The translations under genes and the position numbers were made by a program. DNA of 64,000 nt, from NCBI GenBank assembly GCA_029582265.1, contig CM055816.1, positions 33,863,049 to 33,927,048 of the forward strand, read 5' to 3'. Shown here in pieces: positions 1 to 13,303 of this stretch (its first letter is position 1; each line of letters begins with the position of its first letter). The notes below the pieces were generated by a model that was given only the letters and a program-made list of their open reading frames with translations, did no database searches and was not told the DNA's origin. The stretch is from Zoroaster sp. YZ-2022. Taxonomy: Eukaryota > Echinodermata > Asteroidea > Forcipulatida > Zoroasteridae.

Positions 1-6
1 GTTTTT

Positions 7-295
7 AAGTTTTCACAAAATGACGCGAACGGTCAGGCCACACGCATGTTCCACGAAGTTGACGTATGTCCCTATACTAATGCATGGGAAACGTCACTTC
101 GTGAAAACTTGATAACAGCGTGTGCTGATTTCACAAAGTGATGGTTTGATTTATAAGTATGTTACTCGTTTATAGTTATTTTCGAGATTAAAATGACATC
201 GAAAGTGCTATTTTAATACGTTATCAACTTCAATTGCTTAAATCTCTCAATGCGATTTTACCTTTACATGGACGAAGTCACTTTGTGAAAACTGC
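7..295. repeat. Possible short foldback MITE
   Basis: The motif TTTTCACAAA(A/G)TGAC near position 10 recurs inverted as GTCACTTTGTGAAAA near 280, and related copies sit at about 93 and 130. This gives loosely inverted ends around AT-rich DNA. It may be a decayed MITE; no target duplication was found and the left end may be cut by the window edge. Confidence 0.3.
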
Positions 296-606
296 AATAT
301 TTACACCAGTGTACTTGATGACAGGCACACGGAGTGTCTTAAAATAAGGATGTACATATACATGTACATGTAGTAAGGCAAACGGGGGGCACACTAAGGC
401 AAAAGAGTGGGAACGTGCCCTTCTCCCCGATCCCACCCACATCCCACCCACACCCCACCCAACCCCCCGTTCCTCCAATGATAGCATTAACAGTATGCAT
501 GTCTGTGAGTAGTTTCTACCTAACATCATAAAGCAATGTCCTTGCTTTTGAATTGCACCAAATAATAATACAGATAGCAATTCAATGGTTACATTACATT
601 TTTTTT

Positions 607-945
607 CCCACTCTTAATATGTATTGCACATATGTTTTTTTCACAGTAGTTGCATTATAACCCAGATCTTACTCGGCACAAAATAACAATTTCAGAAATT
701 TGTTATATGTACGCTATATAAGACAAAAAGTGTCCGAAAAATGTAACATGAGTAACCAGCATTTTTCTCTTATATAGTGTACGTATAACAAATTTGTGAA
801 TTTATTTATTTTTTGTGCAGAATAGTGTCTGGGTACAATGCAACTACTATGAAAAAACTGATGAGTGAAATATTTAAGTATGGAAGTTATAGCATTAAGA
901 GTGGGCCCAATACTTCAAAAATGTAACATGAGTAACCATGGAATT
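607..945. repeat. Palindromic foldback MITE
   Basis: The two halves are inverted copies of each other. CCCACTCTTAAT (about 609), CACAGTAGTTGCATT (about 643) and the downstream CGCTATATAAGA are mirrored by TATATAGTGTACG, AATGCAACTACTATG and ATTAAGAGTGGG. The motif ATGTAACATGAGTAACCA occurs in the loop and again at the right end. A diverged half copy lies at 18655-18915. No coding capacity. Confidence 0.7.
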
Positions 946-2368
946 GCCCAGATGAATAAGATGATTTAGATTTGAGATGTACAGACTGCAGTGCCATACT
1001 TAAAAAAATACCCAAATATATACGTTTTCTGCTGAAATCTCATCAACGTCTCTTTTAAAGTGTCTACCACTGACTATACTGTAGGCCTACAGCTTTTGCA
1101 TGCCTCAGTTTGACCTTAGTGGCTTTTTATTAATAAGTGATGTCATGTATGACACATCTATAGAAATGAAGCATAAGTTTATGCACCCATATTATGTGCA
1201 CCCTTGAACAACAATACTACATTGTGAATTCTTATATTTGTAATGTGTGTTGGTTTTATTAGCAGTATACAAGTACATATTATACACTGTATTCGCCCAG
1301 TGCATGAGCCATTGCAGGCACATGTTAGACCACTGTGGGCGAAAGGGCAGCAATAGTGAGTCGCATTTAGCGTATTTTGCAGTTGATGTGCATACGCCCG
1401 GAATATCTCCAGCGATCATTGGCTGGTAGAAGTACACGCGCGCTTAGTACCATAACATACGTGCATAAAGTGTACGCAAAATGCTCACATGATGCAAAAG
1501 TGGCTATCATCAAAACACTGGGTGCAAATTCACCGCTAGAGGGCTACGATGTGCACTGAGTGGATATTTTACATGTACTAAAAATGTACAATTTGATGTT
1601 TATTTATTTTTCATTCAAGACACATACAATGCCCAAGACAGTTATGGATCACGTGTGGGTTCATTAACATCTGGTTAAGACATGGCTGATCAAAATCAGA
1701 GCAGCGCGCATGAACATTGCCCGCAACTTTTAGCCTGCACGCAAAGCAGAGTGATGAAGTTTGTTTCGCGTCATGCCGACAGCTGCCTTGGCACTTTGAA
1801 AGTGTTTTGTGTGACTGTCCACAAAATGTGAATTTTTTCCTATTTCTATAACTACATTTCTAAATGGAAATAAAAGTTTCACGCTTGGTCGTTACCAGAT
1901 ATTGGACATGGCCACTGGCAATAAAGGACCATACATGTATACACATGTAAATCAGCCACTGCTACATGTACAATGTACATGTACATGTACATGTACGAAT
2001 AATTCATTATATTATCAATTTGTTAGTGTATGCTGGAACATTATGTACAAAATATGAAGATCCCCAGGAATTAAGGTCAGCAAGGTCATGGATGCAATGT
2101 ACATCCATAATATAAATAACTGTCTGTAACATGCACATTTAAAGTGGGGCTAAGCAAATATCAATAGTTGACCCTTGCCCCAGTTACATAGAGGTTTGTC
2201 AAATATGAAACTAAACAACACCAGTTTTATTATTCCAACCCAAGAAAAAATATTGTAATAAGTCATTTTGTCCAAACCTCAGAAAAGCTGAATGTCCAAC
2301 TGGGGGCAGGGGGGGGGGGGTGGGGGGATGACCTGTCTTACATTGACACGTTAACAACATCACCAATA
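946..2368. other. Non-coding stretch, no gene recognised
   Basis: AT-rich DNA with scattered TACATGTA motifs, including a run of ACATGT repeats near 1974-1996 and a poly-G run just before 2330. No exon-like reading frame with a recognisable domain, no RNA gene and no clear element ends were seen. Confidence 0.5.
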
Positions 2369-2597
2369 TATACTGAGACGCAATAGAAACTTACCACTTT
2401 TTTTACCTTAAATTATCAGTAATTACAATGCACAAATGTAAAGTGGATACAGATGGGATCGAGTACAGTGGACAAAACGTGGACATTTCCTCAATAAAAT
2501 GCCAACATTTCTAATCCAAATTGTTGTCTTATTTTGAACCATTACAATTTTATGCTATTCCAAAACAAGTGGTAAGTTTCTATTACGTCTCAGTATA
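2369..2597. mobile_element. MITE, TA-type family M1 (copy 1, short form)
   Basis: Inverted ends TATACTGAGACGCAATAGAA and its mirror ending in CAGTATA; about 29 bp match in each end. It lacks an inner ~75 bp block (containing CTGACGTTTCGCGGTG) that is present in the copies at 7334 and 23106. The ends and TA flank fit a Tc1/mariner-type MITE. Confidence 0.85.
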
Positions 2598-4062
2598 TAA
2601 ATCATATTATATGTTGTTTCCTTATGACCTATACCTCTCAAAATGAGGAAAGGTAAATTATTAATATTTGCTTAGAGTCCAACTTTAAATGTACAAGTTC
2701 AGACCAGTGTTCACACCAGTGTAGTACATGTATACATGTACATACATTAATGTATAGGTGCTCAGCACTGTTCAAATACATGTACATGTGCACTACATGT
2801 ACATGTACATGTACCAGTGCTTCCACTTTTAATGTTTTTTTAAATGAACTAGTTGCATGAGAAATACAAATTATTAAAGTGCAACCGTACCCTTGAAACT
2901 AGCATGGGCGCAGGTAGGCAGAGCTAGGCAGCCTACTTCATTGCCGTATGTTAGGAACTACATGTACATGTACAATTTTCATTCTGAAAGATTTTGTGCT
3001 TTTCTTAACAACATGCAATTGCAATCCTGTAATATGGCTTACTGCAACTTTCACATTCAAAACGTAAATGTGTATATAGGGGGCTAATTAAATGCATTTT
3101 TTGCTGATTTTAGGAAAATATAACCTTGGAACATAAGAAATCTGAGGGAATTTTTTCTGTTAATCTCAGAACAGAAATATAGTATGCAAGTGTGAAAAGT
3201 GGAAGCACATACAATGTACATGATGTCGCCACAGCTTACACAGTATGTTCACTGTGTGGAACATTCATAATGAGTACATTTGACCTCCAGCATTTATGGC
3301 CTGGCTGTGTGCAATACAGGCCATTCACATTATGTGTGTACACTCCATAGACTAGAGTAAATGTGCATAATTTACATGACAGTACAATATACATGTATGT
3401 GTACTGTAGCACTTGAAGAGCTGTATGTATGAGTCAACAGTATCCATTTTACAAACAGTCTACATGTACATGTATAATGCAAGTAAATGAACATGTACAC
3501 GTACATTTACATACATTTGATATGAACATGTTTCATGCGCTATTTCTATGTCCACCTAATCATTATTCTGGGATTGCTTCACATGTGTAATTGTGGACAT
3601 GTGAATTATTACACATGAATCTAGTGCATGTTTTCGATTTCGTTTTCCTTTGCAGAAAGAACAGAATTGTGTCAGTGAATAGCTGTATATAAAAACTTAA
3701 ACAAACTTTTAGCTCATTTTCTGATGTTCAGGTCACACAACATTGTTCTTTAGCATCAAGAGGCAGATCCAGGGGAAGGGAATGGGGTAGCAACGGGAGC
3801 ATATGATTTCCCCCCCCCCCCCCCCCATCAATATGAAATCACTATTTACCAATGATACTTATTGTGTGATTTTCCCTTTTTGCCCTTTGTCTCTCCTCCC
3901 ATTTCACACCCATAGATCTGCCCAGGCTGTTCTTTAGTTGACTGTAATCCAGGCGATACTCAGACAGGCGACAATCAGCTCAATGGTATAGTGGTAAACA
4001 CACCCAGCAGAACCTGCAAGAAAGGACAACAAATATTTCAACTGAAAGTTATAACATAATCA
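2598..4062. other. Non-coding stretch with TACATGTA clusters
   Basis: No gene recognised. Contains TACATGTA clusters (about 2785-2815, 3460-3500), a poly-C run around 3811-3826, and a possible weak inverted pair GCAGATCCAGG (about 3763) / AGATCTGCCC (about 3915) that may be an old MITE. Confidence 0.5.
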
Positions 4063-4380
4063 TAAAGTCTCCGGTTTCTGGTCATACATGTGCATGTACA
4101 GTGTACATGTAGGTTGGCTTCATAATTTGTGTTGGGGCGCTTTTTTTTTTTTTGGCCAACCAAAACAACTGTGAAATAGGTGATACATGAGTATTGGAAC
4201 CAGACCAAATTTTGGGCAAGCGTTCATACCCCTATATGTATATGAAAAGGTCATTTAAAAACACAGCATGCCAGAACTCCAATCGATTCAAGCAATTTTG
4301 GCTTAAATTGGACATCGTTTCACAGCAAAAAAAGGAAACTAAAAATGTTTACGTGTGCGGAGACCAGAAACCAAAGATTT
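4063..4380. mobile_element. MITE, family M2 (copy 1)
   Basis: Ends are AAAGTCTCCGGTTTCTGGTC and the mirrored GACCAGAAACCAAAGATTT. The interior shares GGAACCAGACCAAATTT and AATTGGACATCGTTTCACAG with the copies at 57034, 57670 and 59404, here in reverse orientation. Length about 318 bp. Superfamily not assigned. Confidence 0.75.
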
Positions 4381-5503
4381 AAAAAAACATTTTTGTCTAA
4401 TCAAAGATTTGTAAATAAAATAAGGAAATTATTTGAATGAGCATTCTCAAAAGATGTAGACTGTACATGAACAAAAAGGAATTTGATGAACTGTACATGT
4501 ATACATGCATCAATGCCATGATGAATCAAACAAGAGAAAAACATTTCATTTAATTGATTTTTCATTTAAATCCAACATATTCATTCATTCCAATTCATTT
4601 ATGTTTGGGTTGTTAGTGAAATCATTTAAAAACATTTCTGTTATCCGATGCTGGATAACTAGATTTTTACCCTCATCAACTTTGTAAAATTGTGATCATT
4701 TATGTATTTTGAGATGACCAATAAATAGTCCAGCAGTTTCTAAAGGATTTTTACCAAGATATTGTTTGAAACTTTTTCTTTCAATACATGTATACCAAAG
4801 CGCTGATTTGTTTAAGATTTATTGTACTTCACAATATATTGACAAATAATTTTTTTAAAAGGAGCATAAAATTATCATATATACATGTAGCTAGCATGGA
4901 TATAATACCACTACCATGTACCATAAGTACATGTACAATGTAACTGGTACATGTACATGTATGTATGCTTTGGATGAATAAAATGAAATGAAATTGGATG
5001 AAAAAATACAAAGGGACAGACTTAATTACATGTACAGGCATACAATATTTTTTACAAAGGCCATTGCTGGCTATAGATAATTAACATTAAATATAAGCAA
5101 AGTAAGCAAGAAGCTAACATGTACCATTAGTAACTACATGTAGTATGTATGCTTTGGATGAATTAAATAAATACATGAATGCATGACAACAAGTAAATAG
5201 CGACAGTTAAGACTTAATTACACATTTAGAAATATTTTACAAAGAGCATTGCTGGCTACAGATAAACAATAATATGAGGCTGCAATAATTTAAGCAGAAA
5301 AGATGAATGGTACATGTATCATCAATCTTCTATAAAAAATAATTTTGTCAGAGGTGCTGTCATTTAAAAATGTACACAACGTTTCTCTTTCCTAAATTTA
5401 ATGTTGGGATGAATTGACAAATCTGAATGCATTTTCACTATTTCCTCATTGCAAAATAACATACAGTATAAAGCGTTCACAGGACGGTTTGCTGACAAAT
5501 CTG
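4381..5503. other. Non-coding stretch
   Basis: AT-rich DNA without a recognised gene. A loosely duplicated segment is visible: GTATGCTTTGGATGAAT, CTTAATTACA and CATTGCTGGCTA(T/C)AGAT occur near 4962-5080 and again near 5147-5262. Confidence 0.45.
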
Positions 5504-5680
5504 GTAGGGGAGGGGAGGAGGAGGAGGAGGAGGAGGAGGAGGAGGAGGAGGAGGTGGGAGGGGGGAGGGAGAGAGGAGGGAGAGAGGAGGGAGAGAGGAG
5601 GGAGAGAGGAGAGGAGAGAGGAGGGAGAGGGGAGGGAGAGGAGGAGGAGGGAGAGGAGGAGGGAGAGGGGGAGAGGGTCC
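5504..5680. repeat. Polypurine GGA/GAG microsatellite
   Basis: About 175 bp of nearly pure G and A: first (GGA)n, then GGGAGAGA-type units of about 12 bp. Both strands therefore read as long low-complexity frames (Arg/Glu-rich or Leu/Ser-rich), which are not genes. Such mirror-repeat purine tracts can adopt triplex (H-DNA) structures. Confidence 0.95.
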
Positions 5681-5699
5681 CTCTTTTTTATTGCATGCA

Positions 5700-6249
5700 T
5701 GTAAATTAAATAAACATTTTGTGTGTATCCCTTTTTGGCAGTGACCCCCAAGTTTTTACACATGTGCCACCCCCTTATGAATCACGATACTCTGTATAAC
5801 AGGAAGACCAAACTGTGAAACATTCAGCCTTTTTAATAATGTAATTGTTGTTCACAACAAAATAGTTAAAATGCATTGAGACTGTTTGTAATCATTCCAA
5901 AGTGGAATTTCTTTCTTTGGATGACAGAAATTCATTTTGAAAATTATTTCACTGATTTTACTAAAAAACAATAGCACCATGAAGGGATGTTTGATAAAAT
6001 CATTATCTGTATTCTAGCTAAGTTTTATGTAAAACTGTGATCATATTTTGACTTCATTTTTTTTAAAAAGATTACCAATAGTGCATCTATAGGGGTTTTA
6101 AAGGAGTTCACTTTTCCCCCGCCCCCAACCCGTGGATTAGCCAATTGCATTGCGTTCATACAATGATTTCACCCGTGTTCTACACCAAGGTTTAAAGGTA
6201 CATTGTGTAAACCATCATTTTGGTAATTATCAAATATACTACAACATGT
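5700..6249. other. Non-coding stretch
   Basis: Low-complexity AT-rich sequence; nothing recognisable as a gene or RNA. Confidence 0.45.
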
Positions 6250-6632
6250 AAGTACCTTACTTTGTGTAAAGTTAGTATAAGAAATTAAGTGCTTTCACCT
6301 AAACTGAAAACAAAATATCTACATGTAATTAAAAATAAAATAAAAATAATAAAAAAGGAGTTTGGTTAAAATAAAAATAATAAAAAAGGAGTTTGGTTAG
6401 ATTTATGATAGAATGAGATGAATAAGAATATTTCCTGACACAAGTACCTTACTTTGTGTAAAGTTAGTACAAGAAATTAAGTGCTTTCACCTAAACTGAA
6501 AACAAAATATCTACATGTAATTAAAAATAAAATAAAAATAATAAAAAAGGAGTTTGGTTAAAATAAATATAATAAAAAAGGAGTTTGGTTAGATTTATGA
6601 TAGAATGAGACGAATAAGAATATTTCCTGACA
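6250..6632. repeat. Tandem duplication, ~192 bp unit x2
   Basis: Two almost identical copies (6250-6440 and 6442-6632) run from AAGTACCTTACTTTGTGTAA to AGAATATTTCCTGACA. Each contains an inner doublet of AAAAAAGGAGTTTGGTTA. Very few differences separate the copies, so the duplication is recent. Confidence 0.95.
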
Positions 6633-7333
6633 TGCATTCACTAGAGGATTCAGATTAAAATAAAAATTTGTTAAAACAAAGAATTGGTTACAGCAACAGT
6701 ACCTGAGATGGAGATGTTACAAGCAATGTTTGATACCATCATCAACTTGTAGTGTATAAAACAACAAGTAAATTTTATTTAACATTTTAATCAATTACGT
6801 TTTCAACCCTAGTGGTTAAATACAGGATTAATACAAATGTATCAGGTGTTTTATTTGACAATTTTAAGTAAACAAATCCTGGGAAAACAACCTGGGTCTC
6901 CCTTTGGTTTAGATGACAAAACCCCCTGAACCTCCTGGATGATTAATTTTAGAGGATTTACAGACTCTCCACATCCCTACAAACAAGAAACTAGAGGTTT
7001 GAACACAATACAGGCTACTTCTTTCTTTCTTTGGTGGTTACATTTGAGGCAAAAGGCGATTTGTATAATAAAAAATTGTGAAATCAGGAAAAATCCCGAG
7101 AAATCACAGGCCTGTATTATTATTTTATTTTTAATTGTTTTTTTATAATTTATTTATTAGAAATTAATCCTTTCAATAATCAAATCACTGATTCTTCATA
7201 AAGCATTTATTGAACTCATACAGCACCCTGGTCAAACAAATTTAATAAAATAATAAAAATGATTGCAGAAAAAAGGGGAAAGGGAAAGGATAAGTAATTT
7301 CAGTATTGCTGCATACTACTGTATGCAGCAATG
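6633..7333. other. Non-coding stretch
   Basis: AT-rich; no gene or repeat family recognised. Short frames here show no domain and no codon structure. Confidence 0.4.
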
Positions 7334-7636
7334 TATACTGAGACGCAATAGAAACTTACCACTTTTTCGACCATAAATTATCAGTAATCACAATGCACAA
7401 ATGTAATATGTGCACTTATTTTGGCAAGTCAGTGTACTGTGACTGACTCTCTGAAACGTGACCCTCTGACGTTTCGCGGTGAAGTGGATACAGATGGGAT
7501 CGAGTACAGTGGACAAAAATTTCCTCAATAAAATGCCAACATTTCTAATCCAAATTGTTGTGTTGTCTTATTTTGAACCATTACAATTTTATGCTATTCC
7601 AAAACAAGTGGTAAGTTTCTATTGCGTCTCAGTATA
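7334..7636. mobile_element. MITE, TA-type family M1 (copy 2, long form)
   Basis: Same inverted ends as the copy at 2369 (TATACTGAGACGCAATAGAA and mirror), 303 bp. The inner block includes GTGACCCTCTGACGTTTCGC and a short palindromic AGTGTACTGTGACTGACT segment. Confidence 0.9.
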
Positions 7637-8209
7637 CATGTACATGAAGTGGAAATGCAGAACGATCACACAAAGAAAAGAACTGAGATAAGCAAATACA
7701 TGAACATGTATTAACTGCTTCTGCCTGAAATTTTTTTTTAAAAAGGCATTCAGTCAAAGATTCCTGTGATGAGCAAAGCATGCTTTCTGGCAGATGTATG
7801 TAATTGTTGGTGTATCAAAATGGAAGCTGTGGTGGTTGATACACTGATACTGGCTAGCATGTGTACACATGATGGCAATAACTTTGAATTCATACAAACC
7901 TGTTATCGTGAAGTTGATCTGGGAGAGCCATGGGAGCAGTTGGGCACTACACAACAATGTTCCTTTATCCTGAAAATAACTTGCAATCCTTCTATGCTTG
8001 ACATCCACCATGCGTACCTACATGTACATATGTACATGTAACTAGGGGTGTGCGTTTTCGGATATTTTTGGAACCGGATACCCGAAATCAGGAAACTTCG
8101 GATACCCGGATACCCCTTTTCATTTTTGTTGAAGACATTCCTCCGGTGGTGTACAAATACATGTACTGTAAATGGTAACAAATTGACTTTAGTTTTATAA
8201 TACAGAGGG

Positions 8210-10260
8210 GCAATTCCACGGTAACGGAGTGACACCAAAACACATTTTTCAGATTTTAAACACATTTATCACAGAGTTTATTGATTAATCCTGAAAGTTT
8301 GGTAACATTTAACTACCTAGTACTTGTATCTGTCATTGTGTATTTGTTTATTTTATTTTCCACTTCCATTAATTAATTATGAATATTTATTTCCCTGGTA
8401 ACGGAGTGACACTGAATGGACATGGGTTTTTTGCTCATTGACTCACTATGAAAACCCTGTGAAATGAAATGGTTTCAGAGTTGTCTTTAATATGATACCC
8501 CACTTAAAAAAAAATGATTGGCTAAAAAAAATTATACAATATCCTTAATGATTTTGTGTCTGGTAACGGAGTGAGGGTAACGGAGTGACAAAATGTACTA
8601 CCACATACAATGATATACATGTATACAAAACAATACATGTACATGTATGTGCTGCCAAACAATTTACGTAATACCTAAAGTCAATGTTTAGTGAGTTATT
8701 AAAAGTAATATTTGATAAGTAAGTAATATAATGAGGGATGTGGGGGTAATTAATAGAAAAAAAGAAGTTGACATTTGATACTATTTTACTTTAGAATGTA
8801 CATGTACTAATGTACGTACATGTACTACATGTACATGTACACGTACAGGTCTGCATTTATGCCAAGTCGTTATGAAGTTGGAACTGGTACATGTACACAT
8901 ACTGTATGCACATTTCTATGTAGTAGTGGCCCTCCTTGCTTTCTTACGCTCTCTATGAGTCTATCTTTCAACAAGTACATTGTATTCATCTTTCTTGCAG
9001 CTTTTCATGATTCTTTCCCTATATCTATGCTGTTTTTTGACACTCGATAAAGGCATACTGAGGACATGAATATGAAGAATCAATAACACACCTTTGTAAA
9101 ATATTTTAATAATACAGAATACTTGTGTACATGTCTTGGGTTAAAAGGGCATTTATAATACAACGTGTGTGTTACTACAATTAACCCTAACCCCCTTGGT
9201 ATTCTGGCTAGGAACCTTCCTGAATCCTCCAAAATCCTCCAGTGCACTTTTGGAAACATGCCCTTATCTTCCAAATGCACCATGCATTTTCGTTGATCTT
9301 TCATATTCAGCACTTATGGCCTGTACTGCTTGCCAGGTAGTCATTTGTCCCATTTGAAGAGGTGAAAGTACCAGTTTCCAACAGTGATGAATTTTTCCCA
9401 AAAAAGTGCCTCTTGGAGGATTTTAAAGGATATGGGGTAGTTAGGGTTAATAAACAGAAGTACATGTACAATTAAATAAAAAAATACTCATGTTTCCATA
9501 GGTTATTCTACCATTAAAAGTTTGGCTAGACAAAGCCAGGACAGCGGAGATGAGACTCAAATTTGTATTTAAAAAAACATATTGTAACTTAAAATGTTTC
9601 TTATAAAATCACAAATAACACTCATTTTGTTGTTCCAAGCACTGAAATTAGGAACAAAGTGTACTCACTTACTGTATCTGTAACTTTTCACCGTGGTTAG
9701 CCAAGAACCTGTGTCTATCCTCAATAATGAACAGCATACAATGCCTTAATTCATGACGCTCAAACAATTTAACTTCCCACCAATTTCTTTAAAAAATGAA
9801 TATTCATTCCAAAAGCATTGTTTTGATTGGCCTAATATACATGTATGCATGACATATTTAATTATGCACTCAACTTCTACAATAAAATGTTCCAAATGTT
9901 CCAAACATGTACAGTCCACATGCAACACCATTTATTTCACACATGATAGTTACATGTACATGAATGCATCTAGGTAGAAATTCTGAATACACAGCAGCAG
10001 AAAATGTAAGATGTGTGTATTATGCAATGGGATGTCATTCAGTTACCGTCACTCCGTTACCGAATAGTAACGGAGTGACCTAATTAATATGATTTTAATT
10101 ACTAAACAAATGTTACACAGATTTCCTAATTAAGTGCTTTTATTAGGCTTATGTTAAGTTGATTTGGCCAGAAAATTTCATTGATCTCATACTTTGATTT
10201 TTTAAATTATTCTAAAAAAATGGCATTTTTTCGTTAACGGAGTGACAATTTATTAATTAT
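8210..10260. repeat. Region with dispersed GGTAACGGAGTGAC motif
   Basis: The 14-mer GGTAACGGAGTGAC or a near copy occurs at 8220, 8397, about 8561 and 8576 on the plus strand. It recurs inverted at 10048, then again at 10067 and (as GTTAACGGAGTGAC) at 10233. The clustering at both sides suggests a single degenerate ~2 kb repeat element, interrupted by the piggyBac-like MITE at 9181-9450. No coding region recognised. Confidence 0.55.
9181..9450. mobile_element. piggyBac-like MITE, family PB1 (copy 1)
   Basis: Flanked by TTAA at both ends and ending in CCCTAAC / GTTAGGG. The interior contains TTCTGGCTAGGAACCTTCCT, CCTCCAAAATCCTCC and GTGAAAGTACCAGTTTCCAA. Close relatives are at 42334 (inverted) and 56497. 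TTAA target plus ends starting CCC is the piggyBac hallmark. Confidence 0.85.
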
Positions 10261-13200
10261 GCGATTAATCCCAATAGAAAAATGCAAAAAAAATTCAGAT
10301 TGTGAAAATTTAAATTTTATTAATTTAATCTATACTTCATCCTCACATCATCATTAAATTTAGTTTCTAATGTCTTATTTAAGGAATAATTTGAACAATA
10401 ATTAATTTAAGTGTTTTTACAATTTTCTTTACAATTTTGCGATAATAATCACGAAAAATTAAATTTCAGGTATTTAATGTTCAAAATTTTACATGTACAA
10501 ATGTATCTGGAAAATTCTTGAATCTTTCTTGCAACTTAAACTGCATCAGCTGTGCATGTTTCAACTGAATGTGATTTTTCAGAACATCACAGATACCATG
10601 TCTGCAAACTGTTGCACAGATTTAACCCCCTCCTCCTTCGATCCTCCCCCTCCGTACTTCTTATATGGGCATTAACATTACAATGACATTACACAACTTG
10701 TATGTTTAAATGAATAGAAGAGACCAAAGTTACCCGACCATAAAAAAATGCATTTTTATTAATTTGTTTTCCCCTGCAAAATTTTGTCTGACATTTTTCA
10801 TTAGGTTGATAATAGCCTTGACCAAGGCACGTCGGAACAGTTTCGTCACATAATTTTGCCCCATTGAGCTGTACAGTGTATGTGTCCGGTGCCGGGGACA
10901 GCGCACCGTGTGTGTGTTCTGAATTTCTCAAGCTAATGTAGCAATCGGTATGGGCCAAGGGTGGCAATACTGTGGTAAGTGCACGCTATGACAACAGCCT
11001 TGGTCTAGGCTACATGTACATGTACGTATGTAGGTTGATAAAGGAATTGTTTTTAAATTTGTGGTAGTGGCTTTAAACTTGATGGACAATTCTCGATGAG
11101 AGAGAAACATTTTGAAAATGTTTACAATTTAGCATTTGCAGGAATATTTCATATTATTCATTCTTGAATCAATATATGAATTTCATAGGGAATCCAATCG
11201 AAGGGCTTCAAAAACCCATGTTTTCTGGTGAAAATAGTGATTTTTGGTATACATTACATACATGTTTCATTGTACATGTGTACAATGTATGTGGAATTTT
11301 GGCTACAAAATTCAAATGTGATTCTCTTGGACATTGTGTCTTGATAGCCATTATACATTGTTAAGTTGTAACAAAGACTACTTTTTATATTAAAACAAAT
11401 TAAATAAAAATAACCAGAAATTTCTTAATTAAAACTTACAAAAATAACACATTAATAAATGTTTCTGTTATAAAACAAATTCAATACAACATTTTGTTTG
11501 AATCCCAGTGTCTACACATTGTGTATTAATTTTATTTTAGATGATTTTGGGAATAACTTTTACACATAGATGTCACTCCGATCCACTGAATTTTAAGTAT
11601 GTTTTTCACCAACCTTTAAAGCCTGCTGTAATCTTACAAAATCAACCCACGGCCACTGTAAATGTTTGAACATAATATTATGGCCTGCAATGTATCAATG
11701 GGAGACCACCTTACCCTGCAATCTCAGTGGTGTGACAGTACACAGAAGGGTAACCATAGGAGGCCACTGGCAATAGCTAATTGCACTGATTGTAGGAGGG
11801 TTAAGTTTTATGCTGTTTGCAATACTCTGTGTAGTTACCATACATATGTACATGTATGTAGCACCAGCGTTTCATAATAAATTTAAATTACAAAAAGTAC
11901 CACAATATTTTCTGTAACATACATTGTACAGTGTACAAAAAAAATTGTGCAGACATCACTATAGTACAATGTATAGTGTACAGAAAAAATGTACACAATG
12001 TACATGTACATGTACATACTGTAAGTTACCAATTTTAAACTGTACAAGATACGACTGAAGTGAGATGCCCTGACATGCCTCTCATAACTACCGTTAGAGT
12101 ACAGACACACAGTTAAATGTAATACAATGTATTACTCATAAAGAGCACATTACAACTGATTTGACTTACATTTAACATAAATACTGTCATGCTGGTCAGA
12201 CGTGGTTCTGACCATGTGCATATAATGTACATGTATGTACAGAAAGACTTCAAGGAATAGACCCTTCCCATGAAATATGCAAATTCAAAAGCGGGATCGT
12301 CACACAATGCCTAGCGCGTTATACATGTAGCTTGCACTTAGCCATTGGTCTCCATTACATGTATATTGACTGAATTTAGCATGCGGTAGGCGCTACAGTG
12401 CGCGTATGACGTTGTGTGACGATGCCACATTTGAGTTTGCCAACCAGTGGTGCTTGAGCGCATGCGTGAATGTAAGCATATTTCATGGGAAAGGGCCATT
12501 GTAGAAGGCACTGTACAATGCCATGACAAGTAAATGAGACAACTGAACTTCCACTTCCTATAAAGATCCCCCTTCACCAAGTTACATTAAATTATCATGT
12601 TGCATGTTGTACATGTAGGAACTAAAAGGACATATTCAATGTAAACATTGTCTGTTTTCTGTAACTGTCATGATTTGAAATAGCCTTAAGAATGTTTGAG
12701 CTGATTAGTCCATTAGTACAATGTATTTTACCTGCTCTACCAAAATCATAAATAAGTCATGTGGGCTGTGTTGAGTATGAATTCTTTACATGATACAATG
12801 TACATCATATATTTATTACGTTATTTATTTTCTACAGTAGTTCTTAAATATATTTTGCCTTAACTTACATGTACATTTCTACATAAAATGTAAATGTATG
12901 CAATCCGGCCCTGAAATAAACCAACAATTATAATAATAAATTATGAAGTTATGGCATAAGAGATTAATTAGCCATTGAACATCTGTCCTGAGGGGGCAAA
13001 GCAATTTTCCTTGGTTTTACCAAAGAAAATTGAAATGCAGATGGGAACAAGAAAAAATTCAAGATGCACCAAGGCAATGATCAAGGGCATGGAGGCAATT
13101 ACCCCGGTTGTTTCCATGATGTACATGTACAGGAACAAAATCATTATAATAATTTGACCATCATGATCATGCTTAACCATGCAAGACAAAGATTATGGAT

Positions 13201-13303
13201 TGTTCACTAGACCAAGTGACTTCAAGGGTAAACATTTTTCAACTTTATTTGAATCCCCCAATTTGTTTTACAGTGAACACTTTAAGGAGGCTGAAAGGCT
13301 TAC
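10261..13303. other. Non-coding stretch downstream of gene A exon
   Basis: No exon with a recognisable domain was found on either strand, although further minus-strand exons of gene A would be expected to lie in this direction. It contains TACATGTA clusters and AT-rich tracts. The Cys-containing minus-strand frame at about 10689-10967 has no recognisable domain and no supporting splice structure. Confidence 0.4.

Noticed and set aside
5414..5763. Long overlapping open frames on both strands
   Set aside because: They are translations of a GGA/GAG purine tract; no start context, splice sites or domain.
7754..8265. Overlapping frames on both strands around 7.8-8.3 kb
   Set aside because: No domain, no codon pattern, and the strands overlap; looks like chance open sequence.
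9181..9450. Telomere-like TTAACCCTAACCC repeats
   Set aside because: The motif occurs once per end as an inverted pair around a 270-bp body with TTAA flanks, so it is a MITE terminus, not interstitial telomere DNA.
10689..10967. Minus-strand frame with several cysteines near gene A
   Set aside because: No recognisable domain, no convincing acceptor or donor, and no match to the neighbouring Ig exons.
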